The translations under genes and the position numbers were made by a program. Positions 10,596 through 19,380 of a stretch of DNA of 64,000 nucleotides are shown piece after piece. The notes below the pieces were generated by a model. The model saw nothing but the letters and a program-made list of their open reading frames with translations, had not been told where the DNA came from and did not search any database. The stretch's first letter is position 1, and each line of letters starts with the position of its first letter. This stretch comes from Myxococcales bacterium. GTDB taxonomy: Bacteria > Myxococcota_A > Polyangia > Polyangiales > JADJMO01. The stretch covers positions 372,001 through 436,000 of the forward strand of contig JADJMO010000008.1 of the NCBI GenBank assembly GCA_016709545.1, read 5' to 3'.

Positions 10596-12327
10596 TCAAG
10601 GTCTGTAGACCTTACCGTCACCGTAGAAGGTCGAACCGCTTGCGAAGTTCGATCCGCCCCAGATGACCGCTTCTTTGCCTGTCCAGATAACACTCGGTCG
10701 AGAGCGGGCCGTCGGAGCGTCGGTGGTATCCATGGAAGCCCACTTGTCGGTGAGGGGATCATAGGTGGCTCCGCCCGCAACAGCGGTCCCGCTGGAACTC
10801 GAGCCATTCCCGCCACCCCACACCCACAGCTTGTCCGCGCCGAACCACGCGGCGGAAGCGAATCGTGTAGGTGTGGCGAGCTCGCTATCTGTTGGAGAGG
10901 CTATCGACGTCCAACTTCCGCCGGGGGTATACTTTGCGCCCGTCTTCTTGCCATAACTCGGACTGATGTACGTGCCAAAGCCGCCATAGACGAGCAAGTC
11001 CTTCCCGGACCAGATGCCAACATGTTCGACGCGTCCGTCGATCTCGACCGCGGGATCGGCGAACTTGGTCCAGACGTTGGTCTTGGGATCGAAGCGTGCG
11101 CCGTCGCGAAAGAGGGCAGATGGGGAGGTCGGAGAAGAGCCGGAGGCGCCGCCCCAGACAATCATCTCGGTGCCGGTCCAGACCGCCGCGTGGCCCCAGC
11201 GACCGCTGATGGGCGCTGTCGGCAGCAGACGCCAGGTGTTCGTGGCCGGGTTGTACGCTAGCGCCGTCGAGCACGCATACGTGGAGGGCATGCCTGGTTG
11301 AACCCGCCCCAGACGAGCATCTCATCGCCCCCCCTGGTCGTCGTCGACCATACCGCATTGACCTGGGAGCGAGCGGCGAGAGGCCCGCCACTGATGGCTT
11401 TCCACTTGTCGGTTGCCGGATCGTAGATGCCGAACCGACTTCGGCGGCCGTAGCTGCTGTAGGAGCTGTAGTCGCGCTTCGTGGTCTCAGCCCCCACCAC
11501 AGATCACCATCGCACCGCCCGTCCAGATCGACGCTGTGATCAAAGCGACCGTATCCCGAAGCACTGCTGGCATCGTGGTCGAGTCGATCAGCTTCCACGT
11601 GTCCGCAAGAACGTTGTACGAGGCGCCGTTCTTCTTCACGTGTACGAAGGGCTGACGTACGCGCCGAAGCCGCCCCAGAAGATCGCTTCCTTGCCAGTGC
11701 AAACTGCCGAGTTCTTGAAGCGGCCATCGAGGCCCGGGCGGGGCCGCCATCGTGAGTCCACCCCTTCGGCGCCGCGCACGGCACCGAAAGCACGTCCGGG
11801 TACTTGCAGGTCTTCGAGCAGACCAGCGTCCGAACCTCACCCGCCACCGTGCAGGACGCCGTGGAGGTCTTGATCTCCCCCTCCGCGCACTCGCCTTCAC
11901 CCGTGCAAGTCCCGGTGTTCCAGGTGCACGTGGTGTTGTCGCAGGTGTCGTTCTGCTTGCCGCAGTTCCCGCAGTCCGTCGTGCGCTTCTCGCCGATCGA
12001 GCACTCGGCACCCGAGATCTCGTCGCCGCAAGCGCCCCAGGAGCCCCACGATCCCGAAGACGTGCAGCTACGCGTCTGCGTCCCGCACATGCCGCACGCG
12101 CGCTTGTCCGTCAGCGGCGGCGTGCACTTCTCCGGCGTCTCCGGCGTCGTGTCGCTCTTGCCGGTGTCCGTCGCGTCGGAGCCGGTGTCCGGCAAGGCAT
12201 CGCCCGTGGAGCTGTCCCCACCGCCGCTGTCCTTGGGGATGATCACCTCGGCGTCGTCGACGGTGGCGCACGCCAGCATCGAAGCCGAACACGACAGAGC
12301 CAAGCCGAAGAAGGCAATACGTTTCAT
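10596..12327 (-). pseudogene. Kelch-repeat lipoprotein, frameshifted four times in this sequence
   Basis: The gene starts MKRIAFFGLALSCSASMLACA, a lipoprotein signal with lipobox SMLAC, followed by a D/S/T/G-rich linker and a Cys-rich segment with CGMCGTQTRSC and CGNCGKQNDTC. Kelch-type propeller repeats follow (AVWTGTEMIVWGGAS, NPATNTWR). The reading frame changes at about 11738 (one C missing in a CCC run), 11640, 11490 (one extra G in GGGGG) and 11290, after which the last 230 residues read cleanly to 10596. All pieces join into one kelch protein, so sequencing error is likelier than decay. It follows a paralogue by 21 bases and is probably co-transcribed. Confidence 0.75.
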
Positions 12328-12348
12328 GGGTCTCGTCCTCGAGGGAAA

Positions 12349-14071
12349 TCAGGGGCGGTAGATCTTGCCGTCGCGCAGGTAGCTGGAGGTCGAGCCGTAG
12401 CCGCCCCAGATGATCGCTTCCGAGCCGGTCCAGACGGCCGAGTGGTAGTAGCGGGCGGTGGGCGCGCCGCTGCTCGGCATCGCCTTCCACGTGCCCGTCG
12501 TCGGGTTGTAGCTGGCGCCGTTGTCCGAGTAGCTGATGGAGTACGGGTTGCCGCCCCAGAAGAAGAACTGGTCCGCGCCCCACCAGGCTGCGTGATAGTA
12601 GCGCTTGGGGTACGTGATCAGCGTGTCCGCCGGCGCCGGGATCGTCGTCCACGTGCCGGTCGTCGGGTTGAAGATCGCGCCGTCGCCCTTCGTGTAGGTC
12701 GGGCTCACGTAGCTGCCGTAGCCACCCCAGAAGATCGCCGTGTTGCCCGTGGCGCCGCCGGTGATGCCCGACGGGAGGTAGCGGGCGTCGAGGCCGGGAG
12801 ACGCGAGCGTGGTCCAGGTGTTGGCCCCCGGATCGTAGGAGTAGGCGTCGTTGCAGTACGAGCTCGAGCAGCTGCTCGAGTAGCCACCGAACACGATCAT
12901 CTTGCCGCCGGCGTAGGCCGCTGCGTGGTAGTAGCGAGCGCTCGGCGCGCCCGTCGTGGAGAGGGTGCGCCAGGCGTTCGTGCTGGGGTTGTAGGCCGCG
13001 CCGGTGTTCAAGTAGCTCGGCGAGTAACCACCCCAGACGATCATCTCGGTGCCGGTCCACACCGCCGTGTGCCCGTAGCGACCGACGAGGGTGCTCGGGC
13101 TCGCGAGACGTGGGGCAGCGTCGTCCACACCCCGGTGCTCGGGTTGAAGCGCGCGCCATCCGCCAGGTAGCTGGAGGAGCCGCTGCCACCCCAGACGATC
13201 ATCTCCGTGCCGGTCCAGACCGCCGTGTGGCGATACCGTCCACCGATCGACGGGCTCGAGTTCGGAGCCCAGGTGTCGCTGGTCGGGTTGTAGGACGCCG
13301 CGTCGTTGCAGTAGATGCTGCTGCACGAGCTGCCGTAGCCGCCGCACACGACCATGTTCGAGCCAGTCCAGATCGCGCTGTGCTGGTAGCGGCCGTAGAA
13401 GGTGCTGGGCGGATCCGCCATCGTGTCCCAGCCCTTGGCTGCGGCGCACCCGCTCCAGTCGCTCCAGCCGCAGGTGCTCGTGCACGTGCGCGTCTTCACC
13501 TGCTTCGGCGTGCTGCACGAGTACTGGGTTTCGACGTCACCCTCGTTGCAGATGCCCTCGCCCGTGCAGACGCCGTTCTCCCACTCGCAGGTGGTGCTGC
13601 ACGAGTCGTTGCGCGTGCCGCACTTGCCGCACTTCACGTCGCGCGTGGAGCCGATGTCGCAGACACCTGTCTCGCCGGTGCACGCGCCCCAGGGCAGCCA
13701 GATCTTGTCGCTGCCGCACAGACGCTCGTGCGTGCCGCACTTGCCGCAGGGCCCGGTGCCCGTCGCACCCGGCGTGGGGCAGGCGAGGCTCACCTCCGCG
13801 GTGTCCGCCGTGTCCGCGACATCGCCACCACCCTCCGTGGTGCCCGTGTCCGTAGGCGGCGTGCCGGTGTCGACGCTCGAGTCCGTCTTGCCGGTGTCCG
13901 TGCCACCGGTGTCTCCCGCCGACGAGTCGACGGCACCCGTGTCTTCCGAACCTGTGTCCTCCGCGCCGGTGTCGTCACCGCTGGCGGGAGTGTCCGTGCT
14001 CGAAAGCAAGCGACGGAGCTGAAGGCGAGCGCACAGAGCGCGGCCGAGAAAGAAAGGCGAGCGTGAGTCAT
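12349..14071 (-). pseudogene. Kelch-repeat lipoprotein, frameshifted twice in this sequence
   Basis: Paralogue of the next gene downstream and first of the pair. I place the start at the ATG at 14071 because GAGGGG precedes it by four bases; it gives MTHARLSFSAALCALAFSS and a lipobox ending SVAC. One base is missing from a T run just after the lipobox (about 14010), and the frame then reads a D/T/G-rich linker, paired-Cys modules (CGKCGTHERLC, CGKCGTRNDSC) and the first kelch repeats. A second break at about 13110 fits one C missing from a CCCC run, after which kelch repeats with WTGTEMIVWGGYS and RYYHAAAYAGGKMIVFGG continue to the stop. Probable surface-exposed propeller of unknown ligand. 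Confidence 0.75.
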
Positions 14072-14293
14072 CCAACCCCTCATGATGAAGCGACCGTGAG
14101 CGGCCAGCATGGCGCAACCGCGGCAAAGGTCAATTCTTACGATCTCACTGGAAACCGTTCCCGCCACACGACCGGAACGGCTACGTCTCACGACACGCGT
14201 TCGTCACCGGAACCCAGGCCACAAAACGCCGACACCGCCCGAACCCGATGGGGTTGGAGCGGTGTGAGCGAGTGAACGACGAAGAGCGGGAGA

Positions 14294-14599
14294 CTACTCT
14301 TCCGATTCGTCGCCACCGGCGGTCGTGACGACCGGGCCTTCTGCAGGAGCAGCGGCCTTCTTCGGCGCGCGCCGAGCCTTCTTGGCCCCACCCTTCTTGG
14401 CGGTCTTCTTGGCAGCGCCCTTCTTGGCGGCGCCCTTCTTCGCGCCACGCTTTGCAGCGGTGCGCTTGGCGACCTTCTTGGTCGCCGTCTTCTTGGCGCC
14501 ACGCTTGGCAACCTTGGCAGCAGCGCCCTTGGCGGGCTTCTTCGCAGCCTTGGTGGTCTTCTTCGCAGCAGTCTTCTTCGCAGCCTTCTTCGCAGCCAT
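14294..14599 (-). CDS. Ala/Lys-rich histone H1-like DNA-binding protein
   Basis: A 101-residue protein with a start at MAAKKAAKKTAAKK, chosen over an upstream ATG because a GGGAGG ribosome site lies 7 bases before it and the upstream extension is not basic. Residues 1-75 are almost entirely AAKK/GAKK-type repeats, like the C-terminal tail of histone H1 and the myxobacterial H1-like proteins such as HthA; the last 25 residues become acidic (GGDESEE). It should bind DNA non-specifically in the nucleoid, and a role in chromosome compaction or regulation is inference. A near-consensus sigma-70 promoter precedes it. Confidence 0.85.
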   Translation of the reverse strand: MAAKKAAKKTAAKKTTKAAKKPAKGAAAKVAKRGAKKTATKKVAKRTAAKRGAKKGAAKKGAAKKTAKKGGAKKARRAPKKAAAPAEGPVVTTAGGDESEE

Positions 14600-14631
14600 G
14601 GTCGTACCTCCCTGTGCAGTACGTGCCACGA

Positions 14632-14660
14632 CATATATCGTCACCTAGCGTACCTGTCAA
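14632..14660 (-). promoter_or_regulatory. Sigma-70-type promoter of the histone-like gene
   Basis: On the minus strand a perfect TTGACA (14660-14655) is separated by exactly 17 bases from TATATG (14637-14632), about 33 bases upstream of the start codon and just ahead of the GGGAGG ribosome site. The region is locally AT-rich compared with the surroundings. This is an unusually strong match for a high-GC genome. Confidence 0.7.
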
Positions 14661-14802
14661 GGTGGGTTGTGGAAAAATTGTTGGCCCGATGTGGACTTCT
14701 GGTGGAGGCGCCTGGCCGAGGTTGTCCCAACGCAAGTCCGGGGCGGTTTCGCTGCGAAAACCCGTTGACCGCCCTCGGTCGGCCCCCGTTAGCGTCCCCG
14801 CC

Positions 14803-15660
14803 ATGAACGCTCGCTGGATCTCCACGATGGGCCTCTCGATGGCGCTCACGTTCTCGGGTGGCGCCCTCCTCACCAGCCTCTCCGGCTGCGGCCACAACGA
14901 AGAAGAGTGGCAGTCGCAGCTCGACAAGGAGAAGAAGCTCCGCGCCGACTTCGACGCCGAGAAGGCCGCGCACGACAAGAGCAAGGCCGAGCTCAAGAAG
15001 GTGCAGGGCGAGGTCGATCAGCTCAAGAAGGATCTCTCCGCCTTCGAGGACATGAAGAAGCAGTTCGGCGACGAGAAGGACAAGAGCGCCAAGCTCACCA
15101 AGGCCCTCGCCGAGTCCGAGGCCCGCGCCAAGGCGCTCGAGGCCGCGAAGAAGCGCCTCGAGGCGCTCAAGAAGAAGCTCGACGAGCTCAAGAAGTTCAA
15201 CCTCAAGGTGGCCGTGCGCCACAACCAGATCGTGATCGATCTGCCGGGCGACGTGCTCTTCGCGCCGGGCTCGGAGCTGCTCTCCAAGGACGGCAAGGAG
15301 GCGCTCATGAAGGTCGCCGACGTCGTCAAGAGCGACCCCGACCTCCTCAAGCGCCAGTATCAGATCGTCGGCCACACCGACAACGCGCCGTACGCCGGCG
15401 CGTTCAAGGACAACGTCGGTCTCTCCGTGATGCGCGCCCGCGAGGTCTATCAGTTCATGACCGCGCAGCCCGACGCCAAGCTCAAGAAGGACGGCGCAGG
15501 CCTCCCGGCCGAGCACTGGAGCGCGGCTGGCTACGGCGACCTCGACCCGATCGCGGGCACGCGCGGCACGCAGACCCCGGAGCAGAAGAAGCTGAACCGC
15601 CGCGTCGAGATCGCGATCCTCCCGGACGCGAGCGAGCTGATGAAGCTCGACGTGGAGTGA
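14803..15660 (+). CDS. OmpA-family lipoprotein with coiled-coil stalk
   Basis: A 285-residue envelope protein. The N-terminus is a lipoprotein signal ending LSGCGHNEEEW. Residues about 30-130 form a long Lys/Glu/Asp coiled coil, then an OmpA-like peptidoglycan-binding domain with FAPGSELLSKDGKEAL, VGHTDNAPYAG, NVGLSVMRAREVYQFM and a closing NRRVEIAILP motif. The family ties the outer membrane to peptidoglycan through diaminopimelate contacts; anchoring of a motility or envelope complex is possible but unproven. The ATG start is the first that gives a proper signal peptide. Its stop overlaps the start of the phosphatase gene. Confidence 0.92.
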   Translation: MNARWISTMGLSMALTFSGGALLTSLSGCGHNEEEWQSQLDKEKKLRADFDAEKAAHDKSKAELKKVQGEVDQLKKDLSAFEDMKKQFGDEKDKSAKLTKALAESEARAKALEAAKKRLEALKKKLDELKKFNLKVAVRHNQIVIDLPGDVLFAPGSELLSKDGKEALMKVADVVKSDPDLLKRQYQIVGHTDNAPYAGAFKDNVGLSVMRAREVYQFMTAQPDAKLKKDGAGLPAEHWSAAGYGDLDPIAGTRGTQTPEQKKLNRRVEIAILPDASELMKLDVE

Positions 15661-16775
15661 CCGAGAAGGTCGCTGCCTTCGACATCGGCACCAACACGGT
15701 GCTGCTCCTCGTCGCCGAGCGCGGGCCAGATGGTCCGCGCTCTGTGTTAGAGCGGGCCGAGATCACGCGCCTCGGTCGCGGCGTCGACAAGACCAAGCGG
15801 CTCGACAACGACGCGATCGCGCGCACGCTCGCGGCCCTCGAGCGCTTCGCCGCCGAGGCCCGCGCCCTCGGCGTGACGCGCGTCGCAGCGGTCGGCACGA
15901 GCGCCTCGCGCGACGCGGAGAACGGCGCCGAGTTCCGGGCCCGCGCGGCCGCGATCCTCGGAGGCACCGTCGAGATCGTGAGCGGCGCGCGCGAGGCCGA
16001 GCTCACGTTCCGCGGCGCGCTCGGCGGGCTCGGGATCACGGGCTCGCACGTGGCGGTGATCGACGTCGGTGGCGGCAGCACCGAGATCGTCGTCGGCCAG
16101 GGCGAAGAGCTCGTGTTCGCGCACAGCTACGACGTCGGCAGCGTGCGGCTCACCGAGCGCCACGTCCCGACCGACCCTCCCACGCCGGCGGCACTCACGG
16201 CGGTGCACGCGGCCGCGCTGCAGACCTACGCCGATCCGAAACCCCCCATGGGGCCGGTCGACGCGGTCGTCGCGATCGCGGGCACGGCCACCACCTACGC
16301 GGCCATCGAGCTCGGCATCGCGCGCTACGAGGAGTCGCCACCGCACGGCGCCCGCCTCTCGCTCGACGCGCTCGAGAAGCGCATCGCCACCCTCGCGGCC
16401 CTCCCGCTCGCCGCGCGCGGTCAGGTCGTGGGGCTCGACGCCAAGCGCGCCGACGTCATCGTGGCCGGAGGCATCGTGTTGCTCGAGGCGGCCCGCGCGC
16501 TCGGCGCGCGCGAGATCGTGATCAGCGACCGCGGTGTCCGCTGGGGCCTCGCCGACGAGCTCGTGCGCCCGGGGCCCGGCCCGGGGCGGGGGCGCGCCCA
16601 CGGGGGGGGGGCGGCCCGGCGGGGAGGGGGGGCGGGGGGGGGGGGGGGGGGGGGGGGGACCGCGGGGGGGGGGGGACGCGGTCGAGTGAACGCCGGGAGC
16701 CCCCGCAGCAACTCAGCTTTTCGACGTGCCGCAGTGCACCAAAAAGTCGTTGACACGGCTGTTGGCAACAAGTAG
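15657..16775 (+). CDS. Ppx/GppA-family phosphatase, C-terminus spoiled by a poly-G tract
   Basis: The GTG start overlaps the OmpA-lipoprotein stop (GTGA). Residues 1 to about 304 are a well-formed exopolyphosphatase/guanosine pentaphosphatase of the actin-like fold: AFDIGTNTVLLLVAE, VGTSASRDAENG, IVSGAREAELTF, the phosphate loop VIDVGGGSTEIV and a late DRGVRWGLADEL motif. The product would degrade polyphosphate and/or pppGpp. After residue 304 the frame runs through G-runs encoding only Gly/Arg/Pro/Ala, then about 30 residues to a stop at 16775. Family members of about 300 residues end near the WGL motif, so the real stop is probably lost in the corrupted stretch. Confidence 0.85.
   Translation: MTEKVAAFDIGTNTVLLLVAERGPDGPRSVLERAEITRLGRGVDKTKRLDNDAIARTLAALERFAAEARALGVTRVAAVGTSASRDAENGAEFRARAAAILGGTVEIVSGAREAELTFRGALGGLGITGSHVAVIDVGGGSTEIVVGQGEELVFAHSYDVGSVRLTERHVPTDPPTPAALTAVHAAALQTYADPKPPMGPVDAVVAIAGTATTYAAIELGIARYEESPPHGARLSLDALEKRIATLAALPLAARGQVVGLDAKRADVIVAGGIVLLEAARALGAREIVISDRGVRWGLADELVRPGPGPGRGRAHGGGAARRGGGAGGGGGGGGTAGGGGRGRVNAGSPRSNSAFRRAAVHQKVVDTAVGNK
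16570..16680. other. Anomalous poly-G tract
   Basis: About 110 bases contain almost only G and C on the plus strand, including one uninterrupted run of more than 20 G and others of about 7 to 11. It begins exactly where the phosphatase should end. Real DNA of this kind would form stable G-quadruplexes; equally, it looks like the poly-G calls of two-colour sequencing chemistry or a low-quality contig join. Confidence 0.8.
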
Positions 16776-16778
16776 AGT
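16750..16778 (+). promoter_or_regulatory. Sigma-70-type promoter with GC-rich discriminator
   Basis: TTGACA (16750-16755) and TAGAGT (16773-16778) are spaced by exactly 17 bases and followed by a GC-rich GCGCCCGCC discriminator, the arrangement typical of growth-rate-controlled promoters. The next confident gene in this direction is the CdnL gene about 400 bases downstream. Confidence 0.6.
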
Positions 16779-17172
16779 GCGCCCGCCTGCAGCGATCCGT
16801 CTACGGTCGGTGCGGGCTCTTCTCGTCTCCACGGATGGCCTCCGCTTTCCCTGCTGCAGAGCAGGTCCAGAGCAGGATTTCTAGCAAAGGAACAACGACC
16901 CTCCACCATCTGTTCATCGACAGCGTGCGCCGCTCTAGCACCGTTTTCGCTCTTCCCGCGAGGATTCCCCCTCAGGTGTCGCTCCGAAGGCTCGTCCCAG
17001 GATCGACCCCACGTATGCGGCTCTCGTACGCGCTCCCTCCCTGCTGCGACCCATTGCGTGGGCCGGCATCGGACGGGGCGCGTTTCCATCGCCGCGGCCA
17101 GGTGAGCCAGCGCTGGTGACCCAGCTCTGCCGAAGCCCGCCGAAGCGAATCAAGCAAAAGGAGACCTTCTCT
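16779..17172 (+). other. Long leader or unassigned region before the CdnL gene
   Basis: Nearly 400 bases lie between the promoter-like sequence and the CdnL start with no convincing gene. An open frame of 94 codons exists (16835-17119) but has no ribosome site, starts arbitrarily and gives a low-complexity Arg/Pro/Ser product. GC is lower than in neighbouring genes. No tRNA-like T-loop or known riboswitch core was recognised. It could be a long 5-prime untranslated leader or a small RNA. Confidence 0.45.
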
Positions 17173-17679
17173 ATGTCCGTTGGCACCGAAATGCAGTTCA
17201 AGGTCGGCGACAAGGCCGTCTACCCCGCTCAGGGTGTGGCCGAAGTCGTCAGCATCGAGGAGAAGGATATCGCGGGCAACCGTCAGCGGTTCTACGTGCT
17301 CCGCATCCTCGATACCGACCGGAAGATCATGGTGCCGGTGATGAACGCGAAGGCGGTCGGGCTGCGCAGCGTCATCAGTGAGGACGAGATTCGGGAGATC
17401 TTCGACATCCTGCGCGAGCGCACCATCGCCTTCGACAACCAGACCTGGAACCGCCGCTATCGCGGGTTCATGGACAAGATCAAGACGGGCTCGATCTACG
17501 ACGTGGCCGAGGTGCTCCGTGACCTCTACCGCCTCAAGACCGACAAGCAGCTCTCGTTCGGCGAGCGCCGCATGCTCGACACGGCCCGCACGCTGATCGT
17601 CAAGGAGATCGCGATCGCCCGCGGCCAGACCGAAGACCAGGTCCGCAACGAGATCGAAGTGATTTTTCTCTCGAACTGA
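17173..17679 (+). CDS. cdnL: CarD/CdnL-family RNA polymerase-binding regulator
   Basis: A 168-residue protein very close in length and sequence to Myxococcus CdnL. The N-terminal Tudor-like RNA polymerase beta-binding domain includes FKVGDKAVYPAQGVAEV and FYVLRILDTDRKIMVPV; the C-terminal helical domain includes TWNRRYRGFMDKIKTGS, VLRDLYRLK and LSFGERRMLDTAR. It lacks the extra HMGA-like DNA-binding tail of true CarD. The family stabilises open promoter complexes, notably at rRNA promoters, and is essential in M. xanthus. The ATG is preceded by AAAGGAG at about 10 bases. Gene ends in a strong hairpin terminator. Confidence 0.96.
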   Translation: MSVGTEMQFKVGDKAVYPAQGVAEVVSIEEKDIAGNRQRFYVLRILDTDRKIMVPVMNAKAVGLRSVISEDEIREIFDILRERTIAFDNQTWNRRYRGFMDKIKTGSIYDVAEVLRDLYRLKTDKQLSFGERRMLDTARTLIVKEIAIARGQTEDQVRNEIEVIFLSN

Positions 17680-17697
17680 TCCCGACCGAGCACGCGA

Positions 17698-17735
17698 GGC
17701 CTCTGCCAGTGATGGCAGGGGCCCGTTGCTTTTTG
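17698..17735 (+). terminator. Intrinsic terminator after cdnL
   Basis: An 11-bp stem with GTGA loop (arms 17698-17708 and 17713-17723, including one T-G wobble) is followed within a few bases by a run of five T. It starts 18 bases after the cdnL stop and lies between convergent genes, so it may act in both directions. Confidence 0.85.
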
Positions 17736-17740
17736 TGCGC

Positions 17741-18724
17741 CTACACGGCGCGGGCGAGGCGGGCGAAGACGCCGACGTCGCGCACCCCGAGGAGCAGCGC
17801 GCCCTCGAGCGTGGCGTCGATCGTCGCGCGCACGGCGGCCTCGTCGTCGCTCGGCTTCGCGAGCCCCTCGCCGAGGGCCGCGAGCGCGTCGGTGGAGGCG
17901 AACATGTCGCCGCCGAGCTCCACGCGCCCGTCTGCGCCACGCCGGGCGCCGAGCAGGCCGATGGCCTCCTCGATCATCGCGGTGAACGGCGGCTCGTCCG
18001 CGTCCACGCGGGTCATCGGCAGGCTCGCAGGCGCCTCCGTCGCGACCGAGTCCTCGGCCTGAAGAGCGTAGGCGGCGACGATCGCACCGACCACGGCGTC
18101 GGGATCGATCGCGCGCCCGAGCACCGCCTCGAGCGTGCTCGGCGTGCGACCGAGGAAGCGAGGGGCGATGGCGCCGTGGGCGAGGTCGAGCTCCGCGGCG
18201 AGCTCGAACGACCGCGACAGCGCGACGATGGCCTCGAGCGTGGTCGCGCCGGTCGAGCGCACGTGGCCGAGCCCGACCCAGGCGATCGGCGCGGCGCCCA
18301 TGAGGACGATGTCGCGACCCCCGAACGTGGTGGGCTGGCTGCCGAGCGCGTCGAGCGCGCGCAGGAGCGGGCGCACGTGGCGGTTGAGCGCGCGGTTCGG
18401 GTCGCCGACACCGCCGAGCACCGCGGGGTTCGTGAGCGCGAGGGTGACGTGGACCTGCCCTCGGCCGACGCGGAGCGCAGGCCCGCCGGTCGCGCGCCGC
18501 ACGAGCGAGAGGCCCGAGCCGTCGAGCCGCGGCAGATCGATCGTGGACTTGGCGCGCTGGAAGGCCCCGAGCGCGATCGCCTCGCCGACCAGCGGCGCGA
18601 CGGTGAGCGTGGCCTCGAGCGGCACCTCGAACGACGCGCGGGCGCCCGCGTTGCCGCGGAGCGCGGGCCCACCGATGCGGGTGACGTCGAGCCCGCGGAG
18701 CTCGGAGACGTGCAGGCGCGGCAC
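17741..18724 (-). CDS. Lipoate/biotin-ligase-like protein
   Basis: A 327-residue protein whose first 200 residues resemble the BPL/LplA/LipB fold: VRRATGGPALRVGRGQVHVTL is like the RRxTGGGAVxHxxGxL lipoate-binding segment, and GGRDIVLMGAAPIAWVG is like the GRNDI..DGRKIxG segment. The last 120 residues do not look like a known lipoyl-ligase accessory domain. Several canonical residues differ (for example GGPA in place of GGGA), so a changed substrate is possible. The GTG start abuts the preceding stop. It is the last gene of the six-gene operon beginning at queD. A true ligase would attach lipoate or octanoate to E2/GcvH lysines. Confidence 0.6.
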   Translation of the reverse strand: MPRLHVSELRGLDVTRIGGPALRGNAGARASFEVPLEATLTVAPLVGEAIALGAFQRAKSTIDLPRLDGSGLSLVRRATGGPALRVGRGQVHVTLALTNPAVLGGVGDPNRALNRHVRPLLRALDALGSQPTTFGGRDIVLMGAAPIAWVGLGHVRSTGATTLEAIVALSRSFELAAELDLAHGAIAPRFLGRTPSTLEAVLGRAIDPDAVVGAIVAAYALQAEDSVATEAPASLPMTRVDADEPPFTAMIEEAIGLLGARRGADGRVELGGDMFASTDALAALGEGLAKPSDDEAAVRATIDATLEGALLLGVRDVGVFARLARAV

Positions 18725-19378
18725 TCAGTTGGCTCCGGCAGAGGGCCCGCTCCGTCCGCCGAGGCGCGCGAGCTGGCCGGCGAGGACGTCGCGCACGAAG
18801 CAGACCCGCGCGGCGGGATCGAGCAGCTCGAGCGCCGACTGGCGATCGGAGGCGTCGAGGATCAGCCGCTGCGCGCAGAGGTCGGCGAGGCGGGGGCCGG
18901 GCAGATCGGCCTCGGGCACCGAGAACCGAAAATCCGGGTCGCGCGCGCGGACGAACGCGACGAACGCGCGTGCCGTGGCGGAGAGCGCGGCGACCTCTGC
19001 GCCTGCCGGCTCGGACAGGAGCTCGCCGAGCAGCAGCGCCCGCGCGCGGCGATAGGGCGCCACGAAGGGCAGCTCGAACAGGCGCACGCGCGCACACCCC
19101 TCGAGCACCAGGTTGAAGCGACCGTCGGGGAGCGGCTCTGCCTCGACCACCATGCCGACGCCCGCGACGATCGCGATCGGCGGGTCGGCGCCGCCCTGGC
19201 CCGGGCCGAGCAGCTGGGTCACCGCCATCGCGCGGTGGCCCGCGAGGCAGTCGCTGGTCATCTTGCGGTAGCGCGGCTCGAAGATGTGCAGCGGCAGCCG
19301 GGCGCCCGGGAACAGGGTGACCTGCGGCAGCGGGAACACCGGCAGCGCCTCGAGCGCGTCGTCCGGGACCTCGAGCAC
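18725..19378 (-). CDS. LON substrate-binding (N-terminal) domain protein
   Basis: A 217-residue stand-alone LON-N domain protein. It opens with LPVFPLPQVTLFPGARLPLHIFEPRYRKM, which is the classical PUA-like start of the Lon protease N-domain, and continues with GVGMVVEAEPLPDGRFNLVL and GCARVRL. There is no AAA ATPase or protease domain. Such proteins are widespread and poorly characterised; a role in substrate recognition is inference. The GTG start lies two bases after the SDR stop, and the gene abuts the lipoate-ligase-like gene downstream. Confidence 0.9.
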   Translation of the reverse strand: MLEVPDDALEALPVFPLPQVTLFPGARLPLHIFEPRYRKMTSDCLAGHRAMAVTQLLGPGQGGADPPIAIVAGVGMVVEAEPLPDGRFNLVLEGCARVRLFELPFVAPYRRARALLLGELLSEPAGAEVAALSATARAFVAFVRARDPDFRFSVPEADLPGPRLADLCAQRLILDASDRQSALELLDPAARVCFVRDVLAGQLARLGGRSGPSAGAN

Positions 19379-19380
19379 GG

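Noticed and set aside
16835..17119. Possible 94-codon gene before cdnL
   Set aside because: No ribosome site, low-complexity product and arbitrary start; better seen as leader sequence.
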